From positions 1 through 5,523 of the forward strand of contig CAMFPZ010000072.1 in the NCBI GenBank assembly GCA_945979635.1: a stretch of 5,523 bases of DNA, in the 5' to 3' direction. Shown piece after piece: positions 1 to 5,473 of this stretch (within the stretch, counting starts at the first letter, position 1; each line of letters starts with the position of its first letter). The notes under the pieces were generated by a model, which ran no database searches, was not told the origin of the DNA, and worked only from the letters and a program-made list of their open reading frames with translations. This stretch comes from an uncultured Eubacterium sp. (GTDB lineage: Bacteria > Bacillota > Clostridia > Oscillospirales > Acutalibacteraceae). Both the position numbers and the translations under genes were made by a program.

Positions 1-122
1 CCGCCCGTGAGGTAGTTACCCGAATGCTTCGCTATTTCCAGAACGAGGGTATGGTCAGGCTGTCTCGTGGAACAGTGGAGGTTACAGACAAAAACAGACT
101 GGAACAATTGCAAAATGATTAG
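1..122 (+). CDS. Crp/Fnr-family transcriptional regulator, C-terminal fragment
   Basis: The first complete codon is at position 3, and 39 codons run to TAG at 120-122; the gene starts outside the window. The tail reads AREVVTRMLRYFQNEGMV, then RLSRGTVEVTD and a final LEQLQND. This is the usual end of the winged helix-turn-helix of Crp/Fnr regulators: the recognition helix (family pattern S/A-R-E-x-V-x-R-x-L), the turn before the wing (E-G-x-V), and the wing strand (L-S-R-G-x-V-x-V-x-D). Proteins of this family bind a ligand or cluster in an N-terminal cyclic-nucleotide-binding-like domain and control promoters as dimers. That sensing domain is not visible, so the signal is unknown. The stop codon is built from the first bases of the adjacent palindromic repeat, so the original C-terminus may have been slightly different. 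The family call is firm; its targets cannot be told. Confidence 0.85.
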   Translation, partial: AREVVTRMLRYFQNEGMVRLSRGTVEVTDKNRLEQLQND

Positions 123-166
123 GGTAACGGTAATAAACCGTGGTTAGGATTATTACCGTTACCCTA
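120..166 (+). repeat. 47-bp palindromic repeat, short copy of the element at 5035-5260
   Basis: The outer arms 119-136 and 150-167 are perfect 18-bp inverted repeats around a 13-base centre. Aligned with the 226-bp element at 5035-5260, this copy matches 5035-5050 joined to 5230-5260, with one difference (A at 146 versus C at 5240). The join falls on ATA, which occurs at both deletion edges in the long copy, so this looks like an internal-deletion derivative. It supplies the TAG stop of the upstream regulator. It could fold in the mRNA and act as a 3' stabiliser or weak terminator, but no clean T-run follows. A regulator operator is less likely, because the arms are long and a second copy has the same termini. 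Confidence 0.8.
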
Positions 167-198
167 ACCTTTCATTAATTGAATCATAAAATAATTAC

Positions 199-204
199 GG
201 TGAT
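199..204 (+). promoter_or_regulatory. Ribosome binding site of the DUF2974 gene
   Basis: GGTGAT matches the downstream half of the extended anti-16S consensus AGGAGGTGAT rather than the common AGGAGG core, with 6 nt to ATG 211. It supports 211 over the TTG at 208. No convincing sigma-70 promoter was found between the repeat and this site. Confidence 0.5.
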
Positions 205-210
205 GATTTG

Positions 211-1332
211 ATGCAAAACTTGAGTGATTATATTAAGGAAAACGGTGTATTTAACTTCGATGAAAAGTCGCTTAACGAGCTGGATGCCTTGGTTTTCAGC
301 CAGCTTGCATATATAAATTTTGATGGTGTGCTCGATGGTGGAGAGCTGACCTTGCCTCAAGCGATGGCTGAATACTATTCGAAGAATGCACTTGAGGATA
401 TCGGCGAGCTCATCGGAATCAGCCAAAAGGCACTTGCTCTTTTGGCAGAATGTGCAAATACTGTTCGCTTTCGCGATGTACGAATAGCTAATTATGTGAA
501 TAATGTAAATGATAATATTGATAAGCAATTTTGCGGCATTGAGTTTTTGATAGGCGATGATGTGCTAATAGCCTTTAGAGGAACGGATATTACGGTAACG
601 GGTGTAAAGGAATCGGCTATGATTAGCTATATGTTTCCTGTTCCCGCCCAGATTGAGGCACTTCATTATTTTCAGGAGAGTGCTATGACTTGCAAAGGCA
701 GGGTTTACGCCTGCGGTCACTCAAAGGGTGGAAATCTTGCTGTTTTTGCCGCTGTGAACTGTTCGAATTCGCTGAAAAAGCACATTGAAGCTATATATGA
801 ATTTGATGCTCCGGGATTCCCTGAGTGGTTTTTCGAACGATATGATTATAAGCAAATTCGAGATAGAATAAAATTCTTTGCTCCCGTCAGTAGCTTTTTT
901 GGCAGAATGCTTAATCACGAGGTTGAGCCTGTGATAGTTCAAAGCACGAATAGTGGCTTGAAACAGCATCAGGTCAGCTCTTGGGTAATCGAAAATGATT
1001 GTTTCAAGACCTGCGAGTCGTTTGATTCTGTTTCGGAATATGCAAGCGACTATATTAATGATATGATTGATTATGTCGGAGAGGATGATCTCGAGGCGTT
1101 CTTTGACACTCTGGAGCTGGTTGCTCACGAGCTCCAAATTAATGATTATTATGATTTCAAATCTCTCGACTTTCATAGGATTACAAGGCTCATTGATAGT
1201 CTCCAGAATACAGATGAGGTACAAAAGGAACGCTTTAAGCAAATATTGAAGCGAGCTTTTTCGGATTATACACGGGATTATATTAAGAATCATATTCCCA
1301 GGTTTAGTATAGGTAATAAGGAAAATCCGTAG
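211..1332 (+). CDS. DUF2974 (Mbeg1-like) alpha/beta-hydrolase family protein
   Basis: 373 residues from ATG 211. GGTGAT at 199-204 fits the extended Shine-Dalgarno consensus 6 nt upstream; an in-frame TTG at 208 is a poorer start. The protein resembles the DUF2974/Mbeg1-like family, with the N-terminal signature FNELDALVFSQLAY-type (here LNELDALVFSQLAYINFDG). Lipase-like marks are FRGTD at 122-126 (oxyanion region), the nucleophile elbow G-H-S-K-G-G-N with Ser171, FDAPGF with Asp199, and QHQVSSW with His253. A Ser-Asp-His triad is therefore plausible. There is no signal peptide or membrane segment, so it is probably cytoplasmic. The C-terminal third is acidic, then helical and basic. No substrate is established for the family as far as I know; esterase or lipase activity is inferred from fold and motifs. 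It stands alone, with its own terminator, before an unrelated operon. Its stop codon lies inside that terminator stem. Confidence 0.85.
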   Translation: MQNLSDYIKENGVFNFDEKSLNELDALVFSQLAYINFDGVLDGGELTLPQAMAEYYSKNALEDIGELIGISQKALALLAECANTVRFRDVRIANYVNNVNDNIDKQFCGIEFLIGDDVLIAFRGTDITVTGVKESAMISYMFPVPAQIEALHYFQESAMTCKGRVYACGHSKGGNLAVFAAVNCSNSLKKHIEAIYEFDAPGFPEWFFERYDYKQIRDRIKFFAPVSSFFGRMLNHEVEPVIVQSTNSGLKQHQVSSWVIENDCFKTCESFDSVSEYASDYINDMIDYVGEDDLEAFFDTLELVAHELQINDYYDFKSLDFHRITRLIDSLQNTDEVQKERFKQILKRAFSDYTRDYIKNHIPRFSIGNKENP

Positions 1333-1351
1333 CATGGTTGCTGCGGATTTT
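1322..1351 (+). terminator. Intrinsic terminator-like hairpin after the DUF2974 gene
   Basis: Arms 1322-1334 and 1339-1351 pair over 13 bp with a TGGT loop and one T-G pair (1330/1343), which is a G-U pair in plus-strand RNA. The A-rich start and the closing TTTT, followed by CGTTT, give a short U-tract. The TAG stop at 1330-1332 sits in the left arm, so terminating ribosomes would cover it. The stem core AATCCGTAGC is shared with the hairpin at 4357-4385. Confidence 0.75.
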
Positions 1352-1392
1352 CGTTTAGCTGTATATTATAATATGTTGTTATTATTTAGTGC

Positions 1393-1421
1393 TTGTAATG
1401 GCTGATATTCTATGATATAAT
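1393..1421 (+). promoter_or_regulatory. Sigma-70/SigA-type promoter of the gtr operon
   Basis: A TTGTAA -35 (1393-1398, 4/6 to TTGACA), a 17-nt spacer and a perfect TATAAT -10 (1416-1421) with an extended TG at 1413-1414. Transcription would start near 1428, leaving about 38 nt of leader before ATG 1466. It lies between the upstream terminator and the first operon gene, as expected. Confidence 0.65.
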
Positions 1422-1451
1422 TTTATTTGGATTAAATTGTTATGTTGAAAG

Positions 1452-1457
1452 AGGAGG
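1452..1457 (+). promoter_or_regulatory. Ribosome binding site of the GtrB-like gene (decides the start)
   Basis: Perfect AGGAGG with 8 nt to ATG 1466. The longer open frame begins at ATG 1442, but the site lies inside that extension and 1442 has no comparable site upstream. The extra residues (MLKEEEIY) are simply the translated ribosome site. Confidence 0.85.
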
Positions 1458-1465
1458 AAATATAT

Positions 1466-2422
1466 ATGCTTTCTTTGGTTGTTCCTTGCTATAATGAAGA
1501 GGGTAATGTTGAAAGCTTTTACGATGAGGCAGTTCGTTCCTTCAAGGGAAATATCGACGAATACGAATTTGTTTTTGTTGATGACGGAAGTAGGGATAAG
1601 ACGCTCGTGAAGCTTCATTCAATTTTTGAAAATCATAAAAATGAGAGCAATATTCAGGTTTTGTCCTTTAGTAGAAATTTTGGTAAGGAAGCGGCTATTT
1701 TTGCAGGCCTGAATGCGGCAAAAGGCGATTATGCGTGTATAATCGACGCCGACCTTCAGCAACATCCCGATGTTGTTGTCGAAATGATGAATATTATCAG
1801 AACAGAAGATGATGTTGATTGTGTAACGGCATATCAGGATGAAAGAAAAGAAAGCAAGATTATGTCCGCATTTAAGTCAACTTTTTATAAGATTATTAAT
1901 CGTGTAAGTGATGTGGAATTTGTAAATGGTGCTTCTGATTTCAGATTGTTCAACAGAAAGGTTATTGATGCCATAATCAATATCGGAGAATATCATCGCT
2001 TCTCAAAGGGTATATTCAGCTTCGTAGGATTTAATACAAAATATATTCCTTATGAGGTGCAGGAAAGACAGAGCGGAAGCTCTAAGTGGAATTTTATGAA
2101 GCTTCTGAAATATGCTATTCAAGGCGTTGTTGCATTCAGCTCCTTCCCGTTGAAGCTGGCGTCATATGTCGGAATTGTTTCCGCTATGATTTCGGTTGTT
2201 TATCTTTTGGTGGTTGTTGTACAAAAGTTGTTTTTTGGAATTGCTGTTCCGGGCTATGCAACGATTGTTGTTTTGATGTTGCTGCTCGGCGGAATGCAGT
2301 TGTTCGGCCTCGGTATTTTGGGCGAGTATTTGTCCAAGGTATACGACCAGGTGAAGCAACGACCTGTCTTTATTCTTAAGGAACATTTAGATAACGGAGA
2401 AAATGATGAAAAAGTTATTTGA
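1466..2422 (+). CDS. gtrB: GtrB-type polyprenyl-phosphate glycosyltransferase (GT2 family)
   Basis: 318 residues. The N-terminal GT-A catalytic domain opens directly with VVPCYNEEGNV (5-15), followed by FVDDGSRDKT (Asp39/Asp40, nucleotide-sugar binding). The metal-binding D-A-D is at 94-96 in IDADLQQHPD. GASDFRLFNRKV (155-166) and RQSGSSKW (201-208) are typical of the GtrB/ArnC/DPM1 group. Two C-terminal membrane helices follow (about 229-257 and 265-287), then GILGEYLSKVYDQVKQRP (283-300), the near-invariant GtrB ending. Known family members move a sugar from a nucleotide donor to undecaprenyl phosphate on the cytoplasmic face; the sugar here cannot be read from the sequence. It is first in the operon, with its own promoter and ribosome site. 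Its end overlaps the GtrA-like gene by 17 nt, indicating coupled expression. The family is firm; the symbol is by similarity. Confidence 0.9.
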   Translation: MLSLVVPCYNEEGNVESFYDEAVRSFKGNIDEYEFVFVDDGSRDKTLVKLHSIFENHKNESNIQVLSFSRNFGKEAAIFAGLNAAKGDYACIIDADLQQHPDVVVEMMNIIRTEDDVDCVTAYQDERKESKIMSAFKSTFYKIINRVSDVEFVNGASDFRLFNRKVIDAIINIGEYHRFSKGIFSFVGFNTKYIPYEVQERQSGSSKWNFMKLLKYAIQGVVAFSSFPLKLASYVGIVSAMISVVYLLVVVVQKLFFGIAVPGYATIVVLMLLLGGMQLFGLGILGEYLSKVYDQVKQRPVFILKEHLDNGENDEKVI

Positions 2423-2870
2423 AAAATATAAAGAAGTAATAACCTATGTTATTTTTGGCGTATTGACGACTGTCGTTAATTTCGTTGCATTTCGTGCTTG
2501 CGAAATAGTTTTGGGAAATGATTTGTATCTTTTGAGCAATATCATCGCATGGGCTGTTGCAGTTGCCTTCGCTTACATTACAAATAAGATTTGGGTATTT
2601 GAGTCAAAGAGCTTTAAACCCGGTGTTGTGCTAAAAGAAATCGGCTCGTTTACAGCCGCAAGATTGTTCAGCCTTGCTATTGAAGAGGGCGGCTTGCTGC
2701 TCTTTGTCGAAGTGTTTGGGTTCGGAAAATTTGGTATGACCGTGCTTGGCTTTACTGTAACAGGTCAGATGATTTCAAAGATTATTCTTGCAGTTGTTGT
2801 AGTAATTTTGAACTATTTTTTCAGCAAGTATATCATTTTCAGAAAAAAGAAGGGTGAAGAAAATGAATAA
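2406..2870 (+). CDS. gtrA: GtrA-family membrane protein (putative lipid-linked sugar flippase)
   Basis: 154 residues with four predicted membrane helices, at about 11-30, 42-60, 80-103 and 118-141. Family marks are YVIFGVLTTVVNFVAF (14-29), the NKIWVF element after helix 2, and NYFFSKYIIFRKKK near the end. GtrA proteins are thought to flip polyprenyl-phosphate-linked sugars across the membrane, or to assist GtrB, and the preceding gene is a GtrB. Two ATGs lie in tandem (2403 and 2406). GGAG at 2396-2399 is better spaced for 2406, so I chose it; 2403 would add one Met. It overlaps the upstream gene by 17 nt and the downstream one by 8 nt, consistent with translational coupling. The basic tail fits a cytoplasmic C-terminus. 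Confidence 0.88.
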   Translation: MKKLFEKYKEVITYVIFGVLTTVVNFVAFRACEIVLGNDLYLLSNIIAWAVAVAFAYITNKIWVFESKSFKPGVVLKEIGSFTAARLFSLAIEEGGLLLFVEVFGFGKFGMTVLGFTVTGQMISKIILAVVVVILNYFFSKYIIFRKKKGEENE

Positions 2871-4350
2871 TAAAATCAGTAAGCAAAATTCAAAGCAACT
2901 GCCCTTGCTTGCAGTATATGCAGTCATTTTTGTCGCTCTGCTTGTGCTGTGCAGTCTGTTTCCGTACTCCGGCGATGACTGGGCTTGGGGTAGCTCAATC
3001 GGTCTTGCAAGACTTAGTAATTGGTTCGATAATTATAGCGGTCGATATGCAGGAAACTTGATTGTTCTTGCACTCACTCGTTCGAATGTCTTGAAGACCG
3101 TTACTATGGCAACTTGCCTGACGGGTATTGTTTCGCTGGTGAATAAGATTACGGGGAATCAAAAAAATGCTGTTTATTTGATTTCTTCGGTTATGCTTCT
3201 TATGCCTGTTCCTATGTTGAGACAGGCTGTTGTTTGGACGAGCGGCTTTGCAAACTATACAACCTCTATTTTTCTTATGCTGATATACATATGCTATGTC
3301 AGAGGAATTTATGAGGATGAGCTTCCAAAATACCCTATATGGCACGCTGTGCCTATGCTGCTGCTCGGCTTTGTCGGTTCAATGATAGTTGAGCATATTA
3401 CGATTTATTCGCTCGTTTTGGGATTATATGTAATCCTTTTCGTTTTGATAAAGTTCAAAAAGCTCGTTGCTTCGCATATTGCTTTCTTTGTCGGAGCAGT
3501 TGCAGGAGCGCTCACAATGTTCTCCAATTCTGTTTACCATAGTGTCGCAACAGGTGAGGACGGCTATCGTACAATGGGCGACGGAGGTATTGTCGGAACT
3601 GTTAAGAGAGCGTTGAATGCTTATTTGAATACTATTATGCCGGAAGGCTTTTTGGATAATTTTGTTCTTAATGTCGTTCTTGCAGGTATGTGTGTTGTAC
3701 TTTGGATTTGCGTAAGGAAATTCATTTCCAAAAAGCTTGTAAGAATAATCGGCGAAATGAGCTTGGCTGTAATCGTTATGTTTGCTTCGCTTTCTGTTAT
3801 GAATGCTGTTTCGGGCGTTAAGGCTACCGGATTTCTCACAAAATGCGAGGGACTTGCAACGCTTGTATATATCGTGGCTATGGGCGTATTCCTGCTCGTG
3901 CTTCCTCTCGAAATAAATAAGAGAGTAAAGCTGCTTTTCTATTATTTGAGTGTAGGATGTATGATTGCTCCGCTTTTTGTCGTAACTCCGATAGGCAGTA
4001 GGTGCTTCTTTGCTCCTTATGTTATGATGCTTGTACTTGCTCTTGATATATATGCAAATGTTAATGAGGAAGTAAGGGAAAAGATTTCAAAGGCATTGAG
4101 AGTTACTGTATTGACTGCATTTGTTGCGTTCGCATTCCTTTTTTATGTATATTTTGTAATTCATACCGCTGATGTAAAGAGAGTCGAAAAGGCTGTTCAG
4201 GATTCTCAAACCCAGAGCGTTATCGAGGTGAAGAGATTGCCTTATAACGATTATGTATGGTGCAGCGATGTAAAGGACAAGGTTTGGAAGGATAGATTCA
4301 AGCTCTTTAACGGCATTGATAAAAGTGTCGAAATCCAACAAGTAAAATAA
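2863..4350 (+). CDS. DUF6056-like polytopic membrane protein, probable GT-C-type glycosyltransferase of the Gtr system
   Basis: 495 residues from ATG 2863, with AAGGG at 2850-2854 and 8 nt spacing; an in-frame GTG at 2854 overlaps that site and is unlikely. There are about eleven or twelve hydrophobic helices. The first (13-33) is followed by PYSGDDWAWGS with Asp38/Asp39, then YSGRYAGN (58-65). An acidic pair after the first helix is the usual catalytic mark of GT-C enzymes, which use lipid-phosphate sugars on the outer face. WTSGFANY (125-132) and an E-H pair (177-178) inside a helix resemble conserved points I associate with DUF6056. The last ~65 residues, after the final helix, form a hydrophilic tail, probably outside. 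Its position after GtrB and GtrA is that of the serotype-type transferase (GtrC), so transfer of the flipped sugar to a wall polymer, teichoic acid or protein is inferred. The acceptor is unknown. Confidence 0.75.
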   Translation: MNNKISKQNSKQLPLLAVYAVIFVALLVLCSLFPYSGDDWAWGSSIGLARLSNWFDNYSGRYAGNLIVLALTRSNVLKTVTMATCLTGIVSLVNKITGNQKNAVYLISSVMLLMPVPMLRQAVVWTSGFANYTTSIFLMLIYICYVRGIYEDELPKYPIWHAVPMLLLGFVGSMIVEHITIYSLVLGLYVILFVLIKFKKLVASHIAFFVGAVAGALTMFSNSVYHSVATGEDGYRTMGDGGIVGTVKRALNAYLNTIMPEGFLDNFVLNVVLAGMCVVLWICVRKFISKKLVRIIGEMSLAVIVMFASLSVMNAVSGVKATGFLTKCEGLATLVYIVAMGVFLLVLPLEINKRVKLLFYYLSVGCMIAPLFVVTPIGSRCFFAPYVMMLVLALDIYANVNEEVREKISKALRVTVLTAFVAFAFLFYVYFVIHTADVKRVEKAVQDSQTQSVIEVKRLPYNDYVWCSDVKDKVWKDRFKLFNGIDKSVEIQQVK

Positions 4351-4356
4351 AAAAAC

Positions 4357-4385
4357 TAATCCGTAGCAAAATTCGCTACGGATTA
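4357..4385. terminator. Bidirectional intrinsic terminator between convergent genes
   Basis: A perfect 11-bp stem (4357-4367 with 4375-4385) and a 7-nt loop lie in the 38-bp gap between the gtr operon and the minus-strand gene. Read on the minus strand, the stem is followed by AGTTTTTTT, a strong U-tract, so it should end the minus-strand gene well. On the plus strand the following sequence is only TTATTATAATT, a weaker tract. The core AATCCGTAGC is the same as in the hairpin at 1322-1351. Confidence 0.82.
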
Positions 4386-4388
4386 TTA

Positions 4389-5018
4389 TTATAATTGTTC
4401 GAGAATTGCATCATAAAAATCAAGCATCATTTGCAGCTTACCGATATCCTGATTAAGCTCGGCTATTTTGTCCGAATTTTTGACAGGATCAATTGCAGTT
4501 AGCATATCCCTTTGGTCCGTAATTTCGTCCAGCATTGCTTGAATATAGATTCTCTCTTTTTTTATTTGCTCTATTTCCTCAGGAGTAAGCTCCTCATCCT
4601 CTTCGTCTGATGAGTTGTTGTATTCCTTTATGAAATCCTCATATTTTTGAATTTCTCCTATGTCTACTGTTGTATTCACTATACTGTATGCCGTGGTGGA
4701 AGAAGAGGCTGTTGTGCTTTCGGTAGAGGCTTCGTCCGTTGTGGCTTCAGTGGGTGCATCGGTTGTAATTGCCGATGAGGTTGAAGCGTCTTGAAGAGTT
4801 GTTTCATCCTCCGTGTTTTTGCTCGACGCTGATGCAAAAACCGCTACTCCTACAGCAACGGCAAGAATAATGACAACTGCTGCAATAATTATTGCATTTC
4901 TTTTTTTATTGTTTTTTTCTTCCGGTACGGCATCACCCGTGTCAATGTAATGTCCGCAATCGGCACAGATTATATCATCGTCATTATTTTTATATCCGCA
5001 AAAATTACATTCCTTCAT
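4389..5018 (-). CDS. Zinc-ribbon single-pass membrane protein with Ser/Thr-rich linker and helical C-terminal domain
   Basis: 209 residues. The N-terminus has a zinc-ribbon pattern, C4-x2-C7 and C18-x2-C21 (CNFCGYKN, then ICADCGHYI), followed by a basic stretch NNKKR and a single membrane helix (41-63). Residues 68-117 are a Ser/Thr/Ala/Asp/Glu linker. An acidic patch (136-150) and probable helices at 123-133, 146-174 and 180-208 end the protein. Most likely the ribbon is cytoplasmic and the helical part lies outside, as the positive charges before the helix suggest. Such ribbon-plus-helix proteins are common in clostridia, with no established function; I do not recognise the C-terminal domain. 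The start is supported by AAGGAG at 5024-5029, 5 nt before ATG. The MITE-like element ends 5 bp upstream of that site, so the promoter must lie within or beyond the element. The gene is convergent with the gtr operon. Confidence 0.8.
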   Translation of the reverse strand: MKECNFCGYKNNDDDIICADCGHYIDTGDAVPEEKNNKKRNAIIIAAVVIILAVAVGVAVFASASSKNTEDETTLQDASTSSAITTDAPTEATTDEASTESTTASSSTTAYSIVNTTVDIGEIQKYEDFIKEYNNSSDEEDEELTPEEIEQIKKERIYIQAMLDEITDQRDMLTAIDPVKNSDKIAELNQDIGKLQMMLDFYDAILEQL

Positions 5019-5034
5019 ATTCTCTCCTTAATTA

Positions 5035-5260
5035 TAGGGTAACGGTAATAATCCGAACCCGTCAAAAATGCCGTATTAAAGCGACAAAACTCATCTTTAC
5101 TCCAAGTATTTTTGATGCTTTGAAGTTTATCGTGTGCAGATTTGGTCTTAATCAAGGCACAAAACGCAGTTAATCCTTTCGGATTAACGAGTATTTTAAC
5201 GAAGAGTAAGGGCAATATCTGTCACGATAAACCGTGGTTCGGATTATTACCGTTACCCTA
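5035..5260. mobile_element. MITE-like non-autonomous element, 226 bp, perfect 25-bp terminal inverted repeats
   Basis: The left end 5035-5059 and right end 5236-5260 are exact reverse complements (outer motif TAGGGTAACGGTAATAATCC). The 176 bp between contains no transposase. Inside is a perfect 8-bp hairpin with a TTTC loop (5169-5188). A 66-codon open frame on the minus strand (5015-5215) crosses most of it, but has only a TTG start and no ribosome site. The size, terminal repeats and lack of coding content are those of a MITE moved by a transposase encoded elsewhere. I see no clear target duplication: the flanks read ATTAT on the left and AGTTG on the right. A shortened copy lies at 120-166 in the same orientation. 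Confidence 0.72.
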
Positions 5261-5285
5261 AGTTGGCGGTAGCCGAAATAATATG

Positions 5286-5392
5286 CCTAAAATGCAAAAT
5301 AATGGCATCTTTGCACATTTTTTGTTTTGACATACGCAAGTATGCCTGCAACAAAGAAATGCACAAATTTCCTCATAATTTTGTATTTTAGG
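5286..5392 (+). repeat. Stem-loop 1, long imperfect hairpin with GCAA tetraloop
   Basis: The outer arms 5286-5304 and 5374-5392 pair over 19 positions: 17 Watson-Crick, one G-U and one A-A mismatch. Pairing resumes inside at 5310-5313/5364-5367, then 5316-5320/5357-5361 and 5321-5326/5350-5355, with a bulged G at 5356. The tip is CATAC-GCAA-GTATG (5331-5344). Confidence 0.65.
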
Positions 5393-5436
5393 TGCCTTGC
5401 AGTTTTGATGCAAATATTTTGCGTCAAGACAAGGCA
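5393..5436 (+). repeat. Stem-loop 2
   Basis: TGCCTTG (5393-5399) pairs with CAAGGCA (5430-5436). After a 3-nt bulge (CAG), TTTTGATGCAAA (5403-5414) pairs with TTTGCGTCAAGA (5418-5429), using two G-U pairs around a TAT loop. The hairpin begins at the base after stem-loop 1 ends. Confidence 0.7.
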
Positions 5437-5437
5437 T

Positions 5438-5473
5438 AATTATTTTTGCATACTGCCGTATTCAAAAATAATT
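5438..5473 (+). repeat. Stem-loop 3
   Basis: A perfect 11-bp AT-rich stem, AATTATTTTTG (5438-5448) with CAAAAATAATT (5463-5473), then one mismatch, then ATAC/GTAT with a TGCC loop. The CATAC...GTAT tip resembles that of stem-loop 1, suggesting related hairpin units. Confidence 0.65.

Larger units (their letters stand above)
5286..5473 (+). other. Array of three adjacent stem-loops; candidate structured RNA or folded intergenic repeat
   Basis: Three hairpins follow one another with 0 and 1 nt between them (5286-5392, 5393-5436, 5438-5473). The G-T pairs in the stems (5294/5384, 5404/5428, 5409/5423) are G-U pairs only if the plus strand is transcribed; on the minus strand they would be C-A mismatches. 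A GNRA-type loop (GCAA) at 5336-5339 also exists only on the plus strand. This favours a plus-strand RNA, although a palindromic DNA repeat remains possible. No open frame with a ribosome site lies inside, and I found no clear promoter. I see nothing recognisable from 5474 to the window end. Confidence 0.55.

Noticed and set aside
589..602. GGTAACGG inside the DUF2974 gene as a remnant of the repeat
   Set aside because: Only 8 bases match, within an intact codon context (DITVTG); consistent with chance.
721..1335. 204-codon minus-strand open frame opposite the DUF2974 gene
   Set aside because: The plus frame has clear family motifs and a catalytic triad; the reverse peptide is rich in Ile, Leu and Asn without a recognisable pattern or ribosome site.
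1367..1372. TATAAT as an alternative -10 for the gtr operon
   Set aside because: The matching -35 position would fall in the terminator stem with no TTGACA-like hexamer; the site at 1416-1421 has a -35, a 17-nt spacer and an extended TG.
1442..1465. ATG 1442 as start of the GtrB-like gene
   Set aside because: The AGGAGG ribosome site lies inside the extension and is ideally spaced for ATG 1466; GT2 proteins begin close to the VVPCYNE motif.
2854..2862. GTG 2854 as start of the DUF6056-like gene
   Set aside because: It overlaps the AAGGG ribosome site that serves ATG 2863.
5031..5036. Minus-strand TATAAT at the element boundary as promoter of the zinc-ribbon gene
   Set aside because: Transcription would start inside the ribosome site, and no -35 lies 16-18 nt upstream.
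5287..5376. 29-codon frames on both strands within stem-loop 1 (minus 5287-5376; plus from ATG 5302)
   Set aside because: They follow from the palindromic sequence, are short and have no ribosome sites.
5286..5473. CRISPR array
   Set aside because: The repeats are nested inverted arms, not regularly spaced direct repeats with unique spacers, and no cas gene is present.
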